Made by a program: the position numbers and the translations under genes
The notes under the pieces: model-generated
Told to the model about the DNA's origin: nothing
What the model saw: only the letters and a program-made list of their open reading frames with translations
Database searches by the model: none
Assembly (NCBI RefSeq): GCF_040566695.1
Contig: NZ_JBEXAE010000006.1
Coordinates: forward strand, 62,001-126,000
Reading direction: 5' to 3'
DNA: 64,000 nucleotides
DNA from: Sediminicola arcticus
GTDB taxonomy: Bacteria; Bacteroidota; Bacteroidia; Flavobacteriales; Flavobacteriaceae
In this document: positions 45,396 to 53,957 of the stretch, piece by piece
Numbering within the stretch: position 1 is the first letter of the stretch
How the letters are laid out: each line of letters opens with the position of its first letter

Positions 45396-45452
45396 GGTTA
45401 AATCAACTGCTAGTCGTAAGGATTTCTACTTTGGGAGGACTAATTGTGTACT

Positions 45453-45839
45453 ATGGGAAAAAGAGTGGGAGTAACTCCGAAAGAAAAATTGCTTTTTGTG
45501 TATAATGCAAACTCCGGAAAAGGAAATTCCTTCATGGATACTGCCCATAAAATTTTGAGTCCAAAAACGTACGATTGTAACCTGTGTGATATAACTTTTG
45601 GGGTATTTGCAGAGAACAGGATCTGGAGAAAGTTTAGGAATGAGTCTTCTTTAGAAATGGAATTTTTACATAAAGATGAATTTTCTAAAGCCTATGCCTC
45701 TAAATTTGGGCACAAATTTACATTCCCTATCATTCTTGCTGAAACGGATAATGGATTGGAAGTCTGTGTGGGTACCGAAGAGCTAAATGCACTCAATACA
45801 CCTGAAGATTTAATCGGTATTCTTCAAAAGGGAGGATAA
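45453..45839 (+). CDS. Conserved protein of unknown function with CxxC pair
   Basis: 128 residues from ATG 45453; a GTG at 45444 would add three. It begins with LLFVYNANSGKGNSFMDTAHKIL and carries CNLCDITFGVF, a CxxC pair that could bind a metal or form a disulfide. NANSGKGN is loop-like but not a proper Walker A. I remember related flavobacterial proteins being labelled GTPase, which the sequence does not support. It lies between gldC and engB, 57 bp after gldC. Confidence 0.75.
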   Translation: MGKRVGVTPKEKLLFVYNANSGKGNSFMDTAHKILSPKTYDCNLCDITFGVFAENRIWRKFRNESSLEMEFLHKDEFSKAYASKFGHKFTFPIILAETDNGLEVCVGTEELNALNTPEDLIGILQKGG

Positions 45840-45854
45840 AGGGGATATAGATCG

Positions 45855-46481
45855 TTACACTGTGCTATTTTGTATTTCCTTGAAGAATTTTTCGTTAAGG
45901 TCATCAATGAAATGCAATAGCTCTTCCCTTCCTACTTCATTAGATGACGAGGTTACAAAATACTGTGGCGCTTCTTCCCATATGCCTGCCAACAAATCCT
46001 TTAGGTAAGCCTCAATATGGTTTTCAATAGCCTTTGGTCTTAGTTTGTCTGCCTTGGTAAATACAATGCAGAAAGGGATGGCGTTCTCGCCCATCCATTC
46101 CATGAATTCTAGGTCTACTTTTTGGGGTTCGTGTCGGATATCCACCAATACAAAAGCACATACCAGTTGTTGGCGCTCTAAAAAATAATCCGTTATATAT
46201 TTTTGGAAAGTTTTTTTATCCTTTTTAGAAACTCTAGCGTAGCCATAGCCCGGTAAATCTACCAAAAACCAGTTATCATTGATTTTAAAATGATTGATCA
46301 GTTGTGTTTTTCCAGGTGTGCCCGATGTTTTGGCCAAACTTTTCCTTTGGGTTAACATGTTAATCAAGGAGGATTTCCCTACGTTAGATCGACCAATAAA
46401 AGCATATTCCGGCAATGGATCTTTAGGGCAAAGGGTCACTTTGGAATTGCTCATTACAAAGTTGGCCGATTTAATTTTCAT
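45855..46481 (-). CDS. engB: Ribosome biogenesis GTPase EngB (YihA/YsxC)
   Basis: 208 residues: G1 GRSNVGKS (30-37), SGTPGKTQLINHF, G3 DLPGYGYA and G4 TKADKL in normal order. EngB is an essential factor in 50S assembly. It is the second gene of a minus-strand pair, 12 bp after the alpha/beta hydrolase stop, and is convergent with the unknown gene before it. Confidence 0.95.
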   Translation of the reverse strand: MKIKSANFVMSNSKVTLCPKDPLPEYAFIGRSNVGKSSLINMLTQRKSLAKTSGTPGKTQLINHFKINDNWFLVDLPGYGYARVSKKDKKTFQKYITDYFLERQQLVCAFVLVDIRHEPQKVDLEFMEWMGENAIPFCIVFTKADKLRPKAIENHIEAYLKDLLAGIWEEAPQYFVTSSSNEVGREELLHFIDDLNEKFFKEIQNSTV

Positions 46482-46493
46482 TTCAATCTTTCT

Positions 46494-47258
46494 TTAGAAG
46501 TTGCGCTTGCTTAACCAAGAGTCCAATAGTGCATTAAATTCTTTGGGATGTTCCATCATGGGGGCATGTCCACATTTTTCTATCCAATAAAGCTCGGAGT
46601 CTGGCAATAGTGCGTGGAATTCATTGGCTACATTGGGCGGGGTTACATTGTCATTTTTCCCCCAAATGATACATACAGGCGTGTGCATGTTGGGAAGGTC
46701 TTTGGACATGTTGTGGCGTATGGCACTCTTGGCAATAGCCAAAGTTTTTACTAATTTTATCCTATTGTTTACCGTGGCAAAAACTTCATCAACTATTTCT
46801 TTGGTGGCCACCTCTGGGTCGTAAAAAACGTCTTGAGCTTTCTTTTTTATGAATTCATAATCTCCGCGCTTTGGATATCCATCGCCCATAGCGCTTTCAT
46901 ATAGGCCAGAGCTTCCCGTGATAACAAGAGCTTTTACCATTTTGGGATAAAGCTTTGTGTGTAGTAGGCCAATGTGGCCACCAAGCGAATTTCCTAAAAG
47001 AATAACATCCTTCAACTCTTTGAATTCAATAAAACTTTCTAAGAATTTAGCGAAACTCTTGACATTGGTTTTTAGTAGCGGCATGTCGTAAATCGGCAGC
47101 TCTGGAACAAGCACTTTATAACCCTTTTTTGGGAAGTGGTTCATCACGCCGTGAAAGTTGCTTAAGCCACCCATTAGACCATGTAATATAATAATGGGCT
47201 TTCCTTCACCCATCTCAATATATCTAAATTTCCCTTCTTTAATTATCTGTTGTTCCAT
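46494..47258 (-). CDS. Alpha/beta hydrolase
   Basis: 254 residues with the full alpha/beta hydrolase set: oxyanion HGLMGG (26-31), nucleophile elbow GNSLGG with Ser91, acid in IIWGKNDNVTPP and His in CGHAPMMEHP. Substrate unknown; many family members are esterases or C-C hydrolases. It is the first gene of a pair with engB and has a good minus-strand promoter. Confidence 0.88.
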   Translation of the reverse strand: MEQQIIKEGKFRYIEMGEGKPIIILHGLMGGLSNFHGVMNHFPKKGYKVLVPELPIYDMPLLKTNVKSFAKFLESFIEFKELKDVILLGNSLGGHIGLLHTKLYPKMVKALVITGSSGLYESAMGDGYPKRGDYEFIKKKAQDVFYDPEVATKEIVDEVFATVNNRIKLVKTLAIAKSAIRHNMSKDLPNMHTPVCIIWGKNDNVTPPNVANEFHALLPDSELYWIEKCGHAPMMEHPKEFNALLDSWLSKRNF

Positions 47259-47285
47259 TTAAGGATAGCTTCTGGTCTTAATTGA

Positions 47286-47314
47286 CAAATATAGACAATT
47301 CCACATAATGGCAA
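47286..47314 (-). promoter_or_regulatory. Promoter for the hydrolase-engB pair
   Basis: Read on the minus strand, TTG at 47314-47312 and TATATTTG at 47293-47286 (exact TAnnTTTG) are 18 bp apart. The start point would be near 47279, about 21 bases before the ATG. Confidence 0.6.
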
Positions 47315-47453
47315 TGCATTTGCGCGAAATGTAAAGCCTGTAATAACTCGCTGTTTTATAGGTGGTTTAGAAAAAGCTACCACTTTTTTTTACGCTATTT
47401 ATCAGGATGTTACGGTCCAATTTAATTCTAAAAATAAGAAATTTATTAACAAT

Positions 47454-47480
47454 GTGGTAATTTGTGGTAAATAGTGGTAA
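47454..47480 (+). promoter_or_regulatory. Triple GTGGTAA direct repeat, probable MraZ operator
   Basis: GTGGTAA occurs three times at 47454-47460, 47464-47470 and 47474-47480, an exact 10-bp period (one helical turn). In E. coli and Mycoplasma, MraZ binds three or four short GTG-type direct repeats with the same 10-bp spacing upstream of its own gene. mraZ begins 45 bp further on. Repeats are seen; MraZ binding is inferred. Confidence 0.8.
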
Positions 47481-47489
47481 TAATTTCTA

Positions 47490-47497
47490 TATATTTG
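47490..47497 (+). promoter_or_regulatory. -7 element of the mraZ/dcw promoter
   Basis: TATATTTG is an exact TAnnTTTG match directly after the GTGGTAA repeats, which would cover the -33 area. The start point would be near 47504, about 20 bases before mraZ. Overlap with the repeats fits repression. Confidence 0.6.
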
Positions 47498-47524
47498 AGT
47501 TATATAAATAAACCGACCTCTTTT

Positions 47525-47989
47525 GTGATAAGTTTCATAGGGACATACGAGTGTAAAGCCGATGTTAAGGGCAGGATAATGATGCCTGTTGCTCTTAAGA
47601 ATCAGATGGCCCCTATGCTCTCCAATGGTTTTGTTTTGAAACGATCCGTTTTTCAGCCTTGTTTAGAATTGTATCCCATGGAAGAATGGAATCTTTTGAT
47701 GGAGCAGATGAACAAAAAAAACCGATTCAAAAAGAAAAATAATGACTTTATCAGACGGTTTTCTGCTGGGGTAAAGGTTGTTGAGGTGGATGCTACGGGT
47801 AGGCTGTTGATTCCTAGGAATTTGGCTTCCATAGCTGGTATATCCAAAGATGTGGTGTTGAGTTCGGCAATCAATATCATTGAGATTTGGGATAAAGATA
47901 ATTATGAAAAAGTAATTGATGAAACTGCAGAGGATTTTGCGGATTTAGCAGAAGAAGTAATGGGGGGTGATGGAGATGAGTTATCATAA
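47525..47989 (+). CDS. mraZ: MraZ, transcription regulator of the division/cell wall cluster
   Basis: 154 residues with two SpoVT/AbrB-like repeats: GTYECKADVKGRIMMPVALKN at the start and VEVDATGRLLIPRNLASIAGI in the second half. The family forms rings and binds direct repeats before its own operon. I chose GTG 47525 (ISFIGTYECKAD) because similarity begins there; a frame opening further up at 47474 runs through the operator. It overlaps rsmH by 14 to 20 bp and leads the dcw cluster. Confidence 0.93.
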   Translation: MISFIGTYECKADVKGRIMMPVALKNQMAPMLSNGFVLKRSVFQPCLELYPMEEWNLLMEQMNKKNRFKKKNNDFIRRFSAGVKVVEVDATGRLLIPRNLASIAGISKDVVLSSAINIIEIWDKDNYEKVIDETAEDFADLAEEVMGGDGDELS

Positions 47990-48872
47990 TCCGGTATTGT
48001 TGAAGGAGTCTGTGGATGGACTCAATATTAAAGAGGACGGAGTGTATGTTGATGTTACGTTTGGTGGTGGTGGGCATTCTAGGGAAATACTGAGTAGGTT
48101 GGGCAAGAAGGGCAAGTTGTTTGCTTTTGATCAAGACGAGGATGCATTGGAAAATGCCTTGGATGACGAGCGTTTTCAGTTGATCCACGAGAATTTTAGG
48201 TACATGACCCAATTTCTGAAGTTCTATGGTATAAGAAAGGTAGATGGTGTTTTAGCCGATTTTGGCGTTTCCTCTCACCAGTTTGATAAGGCAGAGCGCG
48301 GATTTTCAACCCGCTTTGATGCGGACTTGGATATGAGGATGAGCAAAAAGAATACAATATCTGCCTATGACGTGGTAAATAAGTATTCCTATGATGAGCT
48401 AAGAAGGGTTTTGTTCGAATATGGCGATCTAAGAAATGCCAATGCCATGGCCAAGGTGATTGAGGTTGCTAGATCGGAAACTCCAATACAGACGACAGAT
48501 CAGTTGAAGGGAGTGTTAAAGCAATTTTTGCCGCCTTCAAAAGAGCATAAAATATTGGCCCAGATTTATCAGGCCATTCGTATTGAAGTGAATCAAGAGA
48601 TTGATGTAATCAAGGAGTTTTTGACCCAGATGCCTGGAATATTGGAAGTGGGCGGGAGATTGAGTATGATCAGTTACCATTCTTTGGAAGATCGTTTAGT
48701 GAAGCGATTTATTAGAGCTGGACAGTTTGACGGAGAGCCTGAGAAAGATTTTTATGGAAATATAGATGTTCCCTTTAAAAAAGTAGGAGGATTGATAGTT
48801 CCTTCTAGGGGGGAGATAAAATTGAACAATAGGGCGCGTAGTGCCAAGTTGAGGATAGCGGAAAAGACGTAA
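47976..48872 (+). CDS. rsmH: 16S rRNA (cytosine-1402-N4)-methyltransferase
   Basis: 298 residues (MraW). Seen: YHNPVLLKESVDGL, the SAM-binding VDVTFGGGGHS, and the C-terminal SYHSLEDRLVKRF. It methylates C1402 of 16S rRNA. Start could be ATG 47976 or 47970; both lie inside the end of mraZ, so translation is coupled. The gene order mraZ-rsmH-ftsL is the standard start of dcw clusters. Confidence 0.95.
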   Translation: MSYHNPVLLKESVDGLNIKEDGVYVDVTFGGGGHSREILSRLGKKGKLFAFDQDEDALENALDDERFQLIHENFRYMTQFLKFYGIRKVDGVLADFGVSSHQFDKAERGFSTRFDADLDMRMSKKNTISAYDVVNKYSYDELRRVLFEYGDLRNANAMAKVIEVARSETPIQTTDQLKGVLKQFLPPSKEHKILAQIYQAIRIEVNQEIDVIKEFLTQMPGILEVGGRLSMISYHSLEDRLVKRFIRAGQFDGEPEKDFYGNIDVPFKKVGGLIVPSRGEIKLNNRARSAKLRIAEKT

Positions 48873-48909
48873 ACGGTTTGGATTTTTTGGATCAAGTGTA
48901 TATTAAGGT

Positions 48910-49227
48910 ATGAGAAAAGGAATTTTGGATATTTTAAAAGGTAAGTTTTTGGTGAGCGGAGACGCGCCCAAGAATTGGCTTTTTATCATTTTCGCTTCTT
49001 TTTTGGCCACGGTAATGATTGCGAGCTCACATAGCGCGGATAGTAAGGTGCATCGCATTGCGAGTTTAAATGAGCAAGTAAGGGAATTGAGGAGTGAATT
49101 TGTAGATGTACGTTCCGATCTGCAAGGATTGAAACTGGAATCGACCATTATGGGATCCTTAGAACTAGACGGATTATATCCATCCGAAACTCCACCAAAT
49201 AAAATAATAGTAAAGTCGAAAGAATAG
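48910..49227 (+). CDS. ftsL: FtsL-like division protein
   Basis: 105 residues with one membrane helix at about 23-39 (WLFIIFASFLATVMIA) and a following heptad-like stretch (IASLNEQVRELRSEFVDVRSDLQGLKLES), the bitopic coiled-coil layout of FtsL. Sequence similarity in this family is low, so the call leans on topology and on its place between rsmH and the FtsI gene. The TAG overlaps the next GTG by one base. Confidence 0.85.
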   Translation: MRKGILDILKGKFLVSGDAPKNWLFIIFASFLATVMIASSHSADSKVHRIASLNEQVRELRSEFVDVRSDLQGLKLESTIMGSLELDGLYPSETPPNKIIVKSKE

Positions 49228-51233
49228 TGGCTACAACGGAAAAAAACATATTGACCCGATTGTACATAGTAGTGGGATTTTTCTTCCTATTTGCTATAGC
49301 GGTTTTGGTGAAGCTGGTCAGCATCCAAATGGTAGATGGGGACAAGTACCGACAGCTCGCTATGGATCGTACTGAAAAGATGTTTACCATTGCCCCGAAT
49401 CGGGGCAATTTGTATTCTGATGATGGGAGTTTGTTAGCGACCTCCGTTTCCAGGTACTCCATTCGTTTTGATGCGGAAACAGTGAGCGACAAGGATTTTG
49501 AGGAGCACGTAAAACCTTTATCTGATGCCTTGTCTAAAACCTTCAATAAGTCTTCTTCTTATTATCAGCAGTTATTCCGTAAGGCAAAGGCCAACAAGAA
49601 CAGGTATAAATTAATAGCTCGTAATCTTGATTATTCAGACTACATAAAAGTAAAAGAATTTCCATTGTTTAACAAAGGTCCATATAAGGGCGGGCTAATT
49701 GTAGAGCAAAAGACAGTGCGTGAGCATCCATTGGGGAAAATGGCAGAACGCAGTGTTGGTTATGAAAGGGTAGATGAAAATGGCTATTATACCCGTGTGG
49801 GGCTTGAAGGAGCTTTCGGAGAATATTTAAGAGGTGTAGAAGGCAAGCGATTAAAACAGAAAATTGCCAAAGGGCAATGGAAGCCTATAGGGTTCGATAA
49901 TATTGTGGAACCACAGGATGGGTATGATGTGATATCGACAATAGATATCAACATTCAGGATATCGCTCACCATGCACTTTTGGGACAATTAGAAAAATAC
50001 AAGGCAGATCATGGTTGTGTCATTGTAATGGAGACTAAAACTGGGGAGGTTAAGGCTATATCTAATTTAGGAATCACTAGTGACGGTAGATATTACGAGC
50101 GTTTAAATTATGCCGTAGGAGAATCTCATGAACCAGGGTCTACTTTTAAATTGATGTCATTGGTTGCGGCGTTGGAGGATAAGGTTGTGGATACGAGCAC
50201 TGTGATTGATACAGAAAAAGGTCAATGGCGTATTTATGATAGGACGGTTAGGGATTCAAAATGGGGAGGTTATGGTAAGATATCAGTAGCGAAAGCGTTT
50301 GAACTTTCATCTAACACAGCTTTTGCTAAGATGATCCATAATAATTACAAGGATAATCCGGGAAAATTTGTCAATCGGTTAATGAACATGGATCTCCATA
50401 AAGAATTGGGTTTACCTATCAATGGGGAGGGCAAACCAGTTATAAGATATCCTGGAGACAAAGGATGGTCTGGAATTTCTTTGGCATGGATGTCACATGG
50501 ATATGAGGTTTCGCTTACCCCATTGCAGACATTGTCCTTCTATAATGCAATTGCCAATGATGGTGAAATGGTAAAGCCCAGATTAATCAAAGAGGTTAGG
50601 GAATGGGATAAAACAATATTAAAGTTTGAGAAGGAGGTTATCAATCCGTCCATTTGCTCCAAAGAGACCGTGAACAAGGTACAACAACTTTTAAAGGATG
50701 TTGTGGAAAAGGACTATGGTACTGGCCACAGCTTGTATTCTCCTAATTTTTCAATGGCTGGAAAAACAGGTACTTGTCAAAAAGATTATGTATCCAAGGA
50801 TCCTAACAAGCTAAAGTACATTTCTACGTTTGCCGGTTATTTTCCTGCGGATAATCCAAAATACTCCTGTATCGTGGTTATTCATGAGCCAGATAAAAGT
50901 GTGGGATATTATGGGGCAGATGTATCTGGACCAGTATTTAAGTCCATAGCCCAAAAAATCTATGCTACAAATCCATTGACAGATGAGATTGAAGATGTAA
51001 GGCCAGAGGAAGTACAGTTGGATAAAAATTACGAACAATACTATGCAAAAGCGCAGCGAGATTATAAGATTCTTCCAAATGTAAAGGGCATGAGCGGTAT
51101 GGATGCTGTGGCACTTTTGGAAAATTTAGGGATAGAAGTAGAGGTAAAAGGGTATGGTAAGGTGAAGACCCAGTCAGTAACCCAAGGAACAGAATTGATT
51201 AAAGTAAAGAAAATAATATTGGAACTTTCATGA
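49227..51233 (+). CDS. ftsI: Division transpeptidase FtsI (PBP3) with PASTA domain
   Basis: 668 residues from GTG 49227. One N-terminal helix (LYIVVGFFFLFAIAVLVKLVSI), a pedestal domain, then the transpeptidase with S305-x-x-K308 (PGSTFK), SSNTAFAK and K513-T-G515. The last 60 residues or so are a single PASTA domain (LPNVKGMSGMDAVALLENLGIEV), found in many Bacteroidota and Gram-positive PBPs but not in E. coli FtsI. It cross-links septal peptidoglycan together with FtsW. It overlaps ftsL by 1 bp and murE by 4 bp. Confidence 0.94.
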   Translation: MATTEKNILTRLYIVVGFFFLFAIAVLVKLVSIQMVDGDKYRQLAMDRTEKMFTIAPNRGNLYSDDGSLLATSVSRYSIRFDAETVSDKDFEEHVKPLSDALSKTFNKSSSYYQQLFRKAKANKNRYKLIARNLDYSDYIKVKEFPLFNKGPYKGGLIVEQKTVREHPLGKMAERSVGYERVDENGYYTRVGLEGAFGEYLRGVEGKRLKQKIAKGQWKPIGFDNIVEPQDGYDVISTIDINIQDIAHHALLGQLEKYKADHGCVIVMETKTGEVKAISNLGITSDGRYYERLNYAVGESHEPGSTFKLMSLVAALEDKVVDTSTVIDTEKGQWRIYDRTVRDSKWGGYGKISVAKAFELSSNTAFAKMIHNNYKDNPGKFVNRLMNMDLHKELGLPINGEGKPVIRYPGDKGWSGISLAWMSHGYEVSLTPLQTLSFYNAIANDGEMVKPRLIKEVREWDKTILKFEKEVINPSICSKETVNKVQQLLKDVVEKDYGTGHSLYSPNFSMAGKTGTCQKDYVSKDPNKLKYISTFAGYFPADNPKYSCIVVIHEPDKSVGYYGADVSGPVFKSIAQKIYATNPLTDEIEDVRPEEVQLDKNYEQYYAKAQRDYKILPNVKGMSGMDAVALLENLGIEVEVKGYGKVKTQSVTQGTELIKVKKIILELS

Positions 51234-52693
51234 TGTTGTTAAAAGACATATTGTATGGGGTTAGCCTTTCCGCCGTTAGCGGCAGTACCAATGTTATGGT
51301 AAATACTATTGTTTTTGATTCCAGAAAAGTGCAGTTAGATGATGTTTTTGTGGCCATTAGGGGAACGGTAACAGATGGTCATAAATATATCGGACAGGTT
51401 GTTGCGGCAGGCGCTAAGGCAATTATTTGCGAGGAGCTTCCCTTAGATATGGTAAATGGTGTTGTTTATGTGGAGGTTGACAATGGCAATAAGGCATTGG
51501 CAATAATGGCTTCCAATTACTACGGCAACCCATCTAAAAATCTCAAATTAATAGGGGTTACCGGTACCAATGGTAAAACAACCGTCAGTAGTCTTTTGTA
51601 TCAGTTGTTTAAAAAGGCCGGTTTTAAAGTAGGTTTAATTTCTACTATTAAAATAATGGTAGATGAGGAAGTTTACACGACCAGCCATACAACTCCAGAT
51701 GCGTTGACCATTAACTATCATATGTTTTTAATGAATGAGGTGGGGGTTGAGTACTGTTTTATGGAGGTGAGTTCCCATGGGATTCATCAAAAAAGAACAG
51801 AGGGCTTGGTGTTTGCCGGTGCTATTTTTACGAATCTCTCTCACGACCATTTAGATTACCACAAAACCTTTGCGGAATATAGAAATACCAAAAAAATATT
51901 GTTTGATAAGTTGCCTAAAACGGCTTTTGCCCTTACCAACATAGATGATAAAAATGGGTTGGTAATGCTTCAGAATAGCAAAGCCAGAAAATTTACTTAT
52001 GCATTAAAATCTTATGCGAATTATAGAGCACAGATTTTGGAGAACCAATTTCATGGCCAATTGTTAAAGATTGATGGTGATGAAGTCTGGTCTAGGTTAA
52101 TAGGGGATTTTAATGCTTACAATATGTTGGCCATCTATGCCACGGCTGATCTTTTGGGATTGCAGAAATTAGAGATATTGAGGTTGATGAGTGAATTGGA
52201 AAACGTTGATGGCCGGTTTCAATATTTTATATCAAAAAATAAAATAACAGCAATAGTCGATTATGCCCATACGCCGGACGCATTAAAAAATGTACTTATT
52301 ACGATAAATGCATTGAGGACTGGAAATGAAAAAGTCATTACCGTAGTGGGGTGCGGTGGTGACAGAGACAAGTCTAAACGTCCGGTTATGGGTTATATCG
52401 CTACAGAATTAAGTAATCAGGCAATCTTTACCTCAGATAATCCTCGTACGGAATCGCCTGCGCGGATTATTGAGGAAATGGAGGAAGGGGTAGAAGCGCA
52501 AAACCTACACAAGGTGCTTGCCATTGAGAATAGGGAGCAGGCAATTAAAACAGCCTGTCAATTGGCAGAAGTCAATGACATTATTTTGATAGCTGGCAAA
52601 GGTCATGAGACCTATCAGGAGACCAATGGGCTGCGTGTAAATTTTGATGATTATAAGAAAGTGAAGGAATTATTAATGGTTTTAAATAAGTAG
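51230..52693 (+). CDS. murE: UDP-MurNAc-tripeptide ligase, meso-DAP type
   Basis: 487 residues of the Mur ligase family: P-loop GVTGTNGKTT (109-118), the HDHLDYH segment and DNPR at 403-406. DNPR is the mark of enzymes that add meso-diaminopimelate, not lysine, so the wall is of the DAP type. ATG 51230 overlaps the ftsI stop; ATG 51233 is also possible. murF, normally next, is absent here. Confidence 0.95.
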   Translation: MMLLKDILYGVSLSAVSGSTNVMVNTIVFDSRKVQLDDVFVAIRGTVTDGHKYIGQVVAAGAKAIICEELPLDMVNGVVYVEVDNGNKALAIMASNYYGNPSKNLKLIGVTGTNGKTTVSSLLYQLFKKAGFKVGLISTIKIMVDEEVYTTSHTTPDALTINYHMFLMNEVGVEYCFMEVSSHGIHQKRTEGLVFAGAIFTNLSHDHLDYHKTFAEYRNTKKILFDKLPKTAFALTNIDDKNGLVMLQNSKARKFTYALKSYANYRAQILENQFHGQLLKIDGDEVWSRLIGDFNAYNMLAIYATADLLGLQKLEILRLMSELENVDGRFQYFISKNKITAIVDYAHTPDALKNVLITINALRTGNEKVITVVGCGGDRDKSKRPVMGYIATELSNQAIFTSDNPRTESPARIIEEMEEGVEAQNLHKVLAIENREQAIKTACQLAEVNDIILIAGKGHETYQETNGLRVNFDDYKKVKELLMVLNK

Positions 52694-52736
52694 CATTTCC
52701 ATTTTCTTTTGGGAAAGACGAAAATAGAAAAGATAT

Positions 52737-53957
52737 ATGTTATACTACCTTTTTGAATATTTAGAAGAACATTACCAAATCCCTGGAGCGGGACTGTTCC
52801 AGTTTATCACTTTTCGTGCGGCAATTGCGGTATTATTCTCATTGATTATTGCTACTGCTTATGGAAAGCGCATTATACTTTTTTTGCAGCGCAAGCAGAT
52901 AGGTGAAACAGTTAGAGATTTGGGATTGGATGGACAGAAGCAAAAAGCGGGGACTCCTACTATGGGAGGCTTAATTATTATCATAGCTACTTTGATACCG
53001 GTGCTATTGTTTGCCAAACTAGATAATATTTACGTCATCTTATTGATCATCACGACCATATGGATGGGAATTATTGGGTTTATAGATGATTATATAAAAA
53101 TTTTCAAGAAGGATAAAGAAGGGTTAAAAGGAAGGTTTAAAATAATAGGGCAAGTGGTATTGGGGCTAATCGTTGGTGCAACCCTTTATTTTCATCCACA
53201 AGTGACTATGAAAGAGGCGAACAGGACAGTAATAACTGAAAATTATACCGTTGTGGCCCAATCTGGGAATGAAATTAAATCCACAAAAACTACCGTTCCT
53301 TTTTTTAAGAATAATGAGCTCGATTACAGTGTGTTTATCACTTGGGCCGGAGAAGGCTTGAAATCCTATGCGTGGTTGATCTTTATTCCTATCATTATTA
53401 TAATAGTTACAGCTGTATCCAATGGGGCTAATTTGACTGATGGGATAGATGGCTTGGCGGCGGGAACCTCGGCAATTATTGTATTTACCCTAGGTATATT
53501 TGCTTTCGTTTCTGGTAATATCGTTTTCTCAGACTATTTAGATATCATGTTTATACCCAGGGCAGGGGAGCTGGTAGTTTTTGTAGCGGCCTTTTTGGGC
53601 GCCCTAGTAGGATTCTTATGGTATAATGCCTTTCCTGCACAAGTATTTATGGGAGATACGGGAAGCCTAACAATAGGTGGGGTGATAGCGGTTATTGCCA
53701 TTATAGTCAGAAAAGAACTCCTAATTCCTGTTTTATGCGGAATCTTCTTCGCTGAATCAATTTCAGTTATGTTACAAGTAGGGTATTTTAAGTATACCAA
53801 GAAAAGATTTGGGGAAGGAAGACGTGTTTTTTTGATGGCGCCACTTCATCATCATTATCAGAAAAAGGGATATCACGAAAGTAAAATAGTGACCCGATTC
53901 TGGATTATAGGAATTCTCTTGGCAATTGTTTGTATCGTAACCTTAAAAGTACGCTAA
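52737..53957 (+). CDS. mraY: Phospho-MurNAc-pentapeptide transferase MraY
   Basis: 406 residues with about ten membrane helices. Seen: the Mg-binding FIDDYIKI (DD motif), NGANLTDGIDGLAAG and the loop MAPLHHHYQKKGY. It forms lipid I from UDP-MurNAc-pentapeptide and undecaprenyl phosphate. It is about 45 residues longer than E. coli MraY; the extra is a polar loop near residues 160-200 (ANRTVITENYTVVAQSGNEI) between helices, probably periplasmic. Its TAA shares a base with the murD ATG. Confidence 0.95.
   Translation: MLYYLFEYLEEHYQIPGAGLFQFITFRAAIAVLFSLIIATAYGKRIILFLQRKQIGETVRDLGLDGQKQKAGTPTMGGLIIIIATLIPVLLFAKLDNIYVILLIITTIWMGIIGFIDDYIKIFKKDKEGLKGRFKIIGQVVLGLIVGATLYFHPQVTMKEANRTVITENYTVVAQSGNEIKSTKTTVPFFKNNELDYSVFITWAGEGLKSYAWLIFIPIIIIIVTAVSNGANLTDGIDGLAAGTSAIIVFTLGIFAFVSGNIVFSDYLDIMFIPRAGELVVFVAAFLGALVGFLWYNAFPAQVFMGDTGSLTIGGVIAVIAIIVRKELLIPVLCGIFFAESISVMLQVGYFKYTKKRFGEGRRVFLMAPLHHHYQKKGYHESKIVTRFWIIGILLAIVCIVTLKVR

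Noticed and set aside
47454..47480. Short direct repeats that might start a CRISPR-like or satellite array
   Set aside because: Only three 7-bp units with 3-bp gaps, placed exactly at the mraZ promoter; an operator explains them better.
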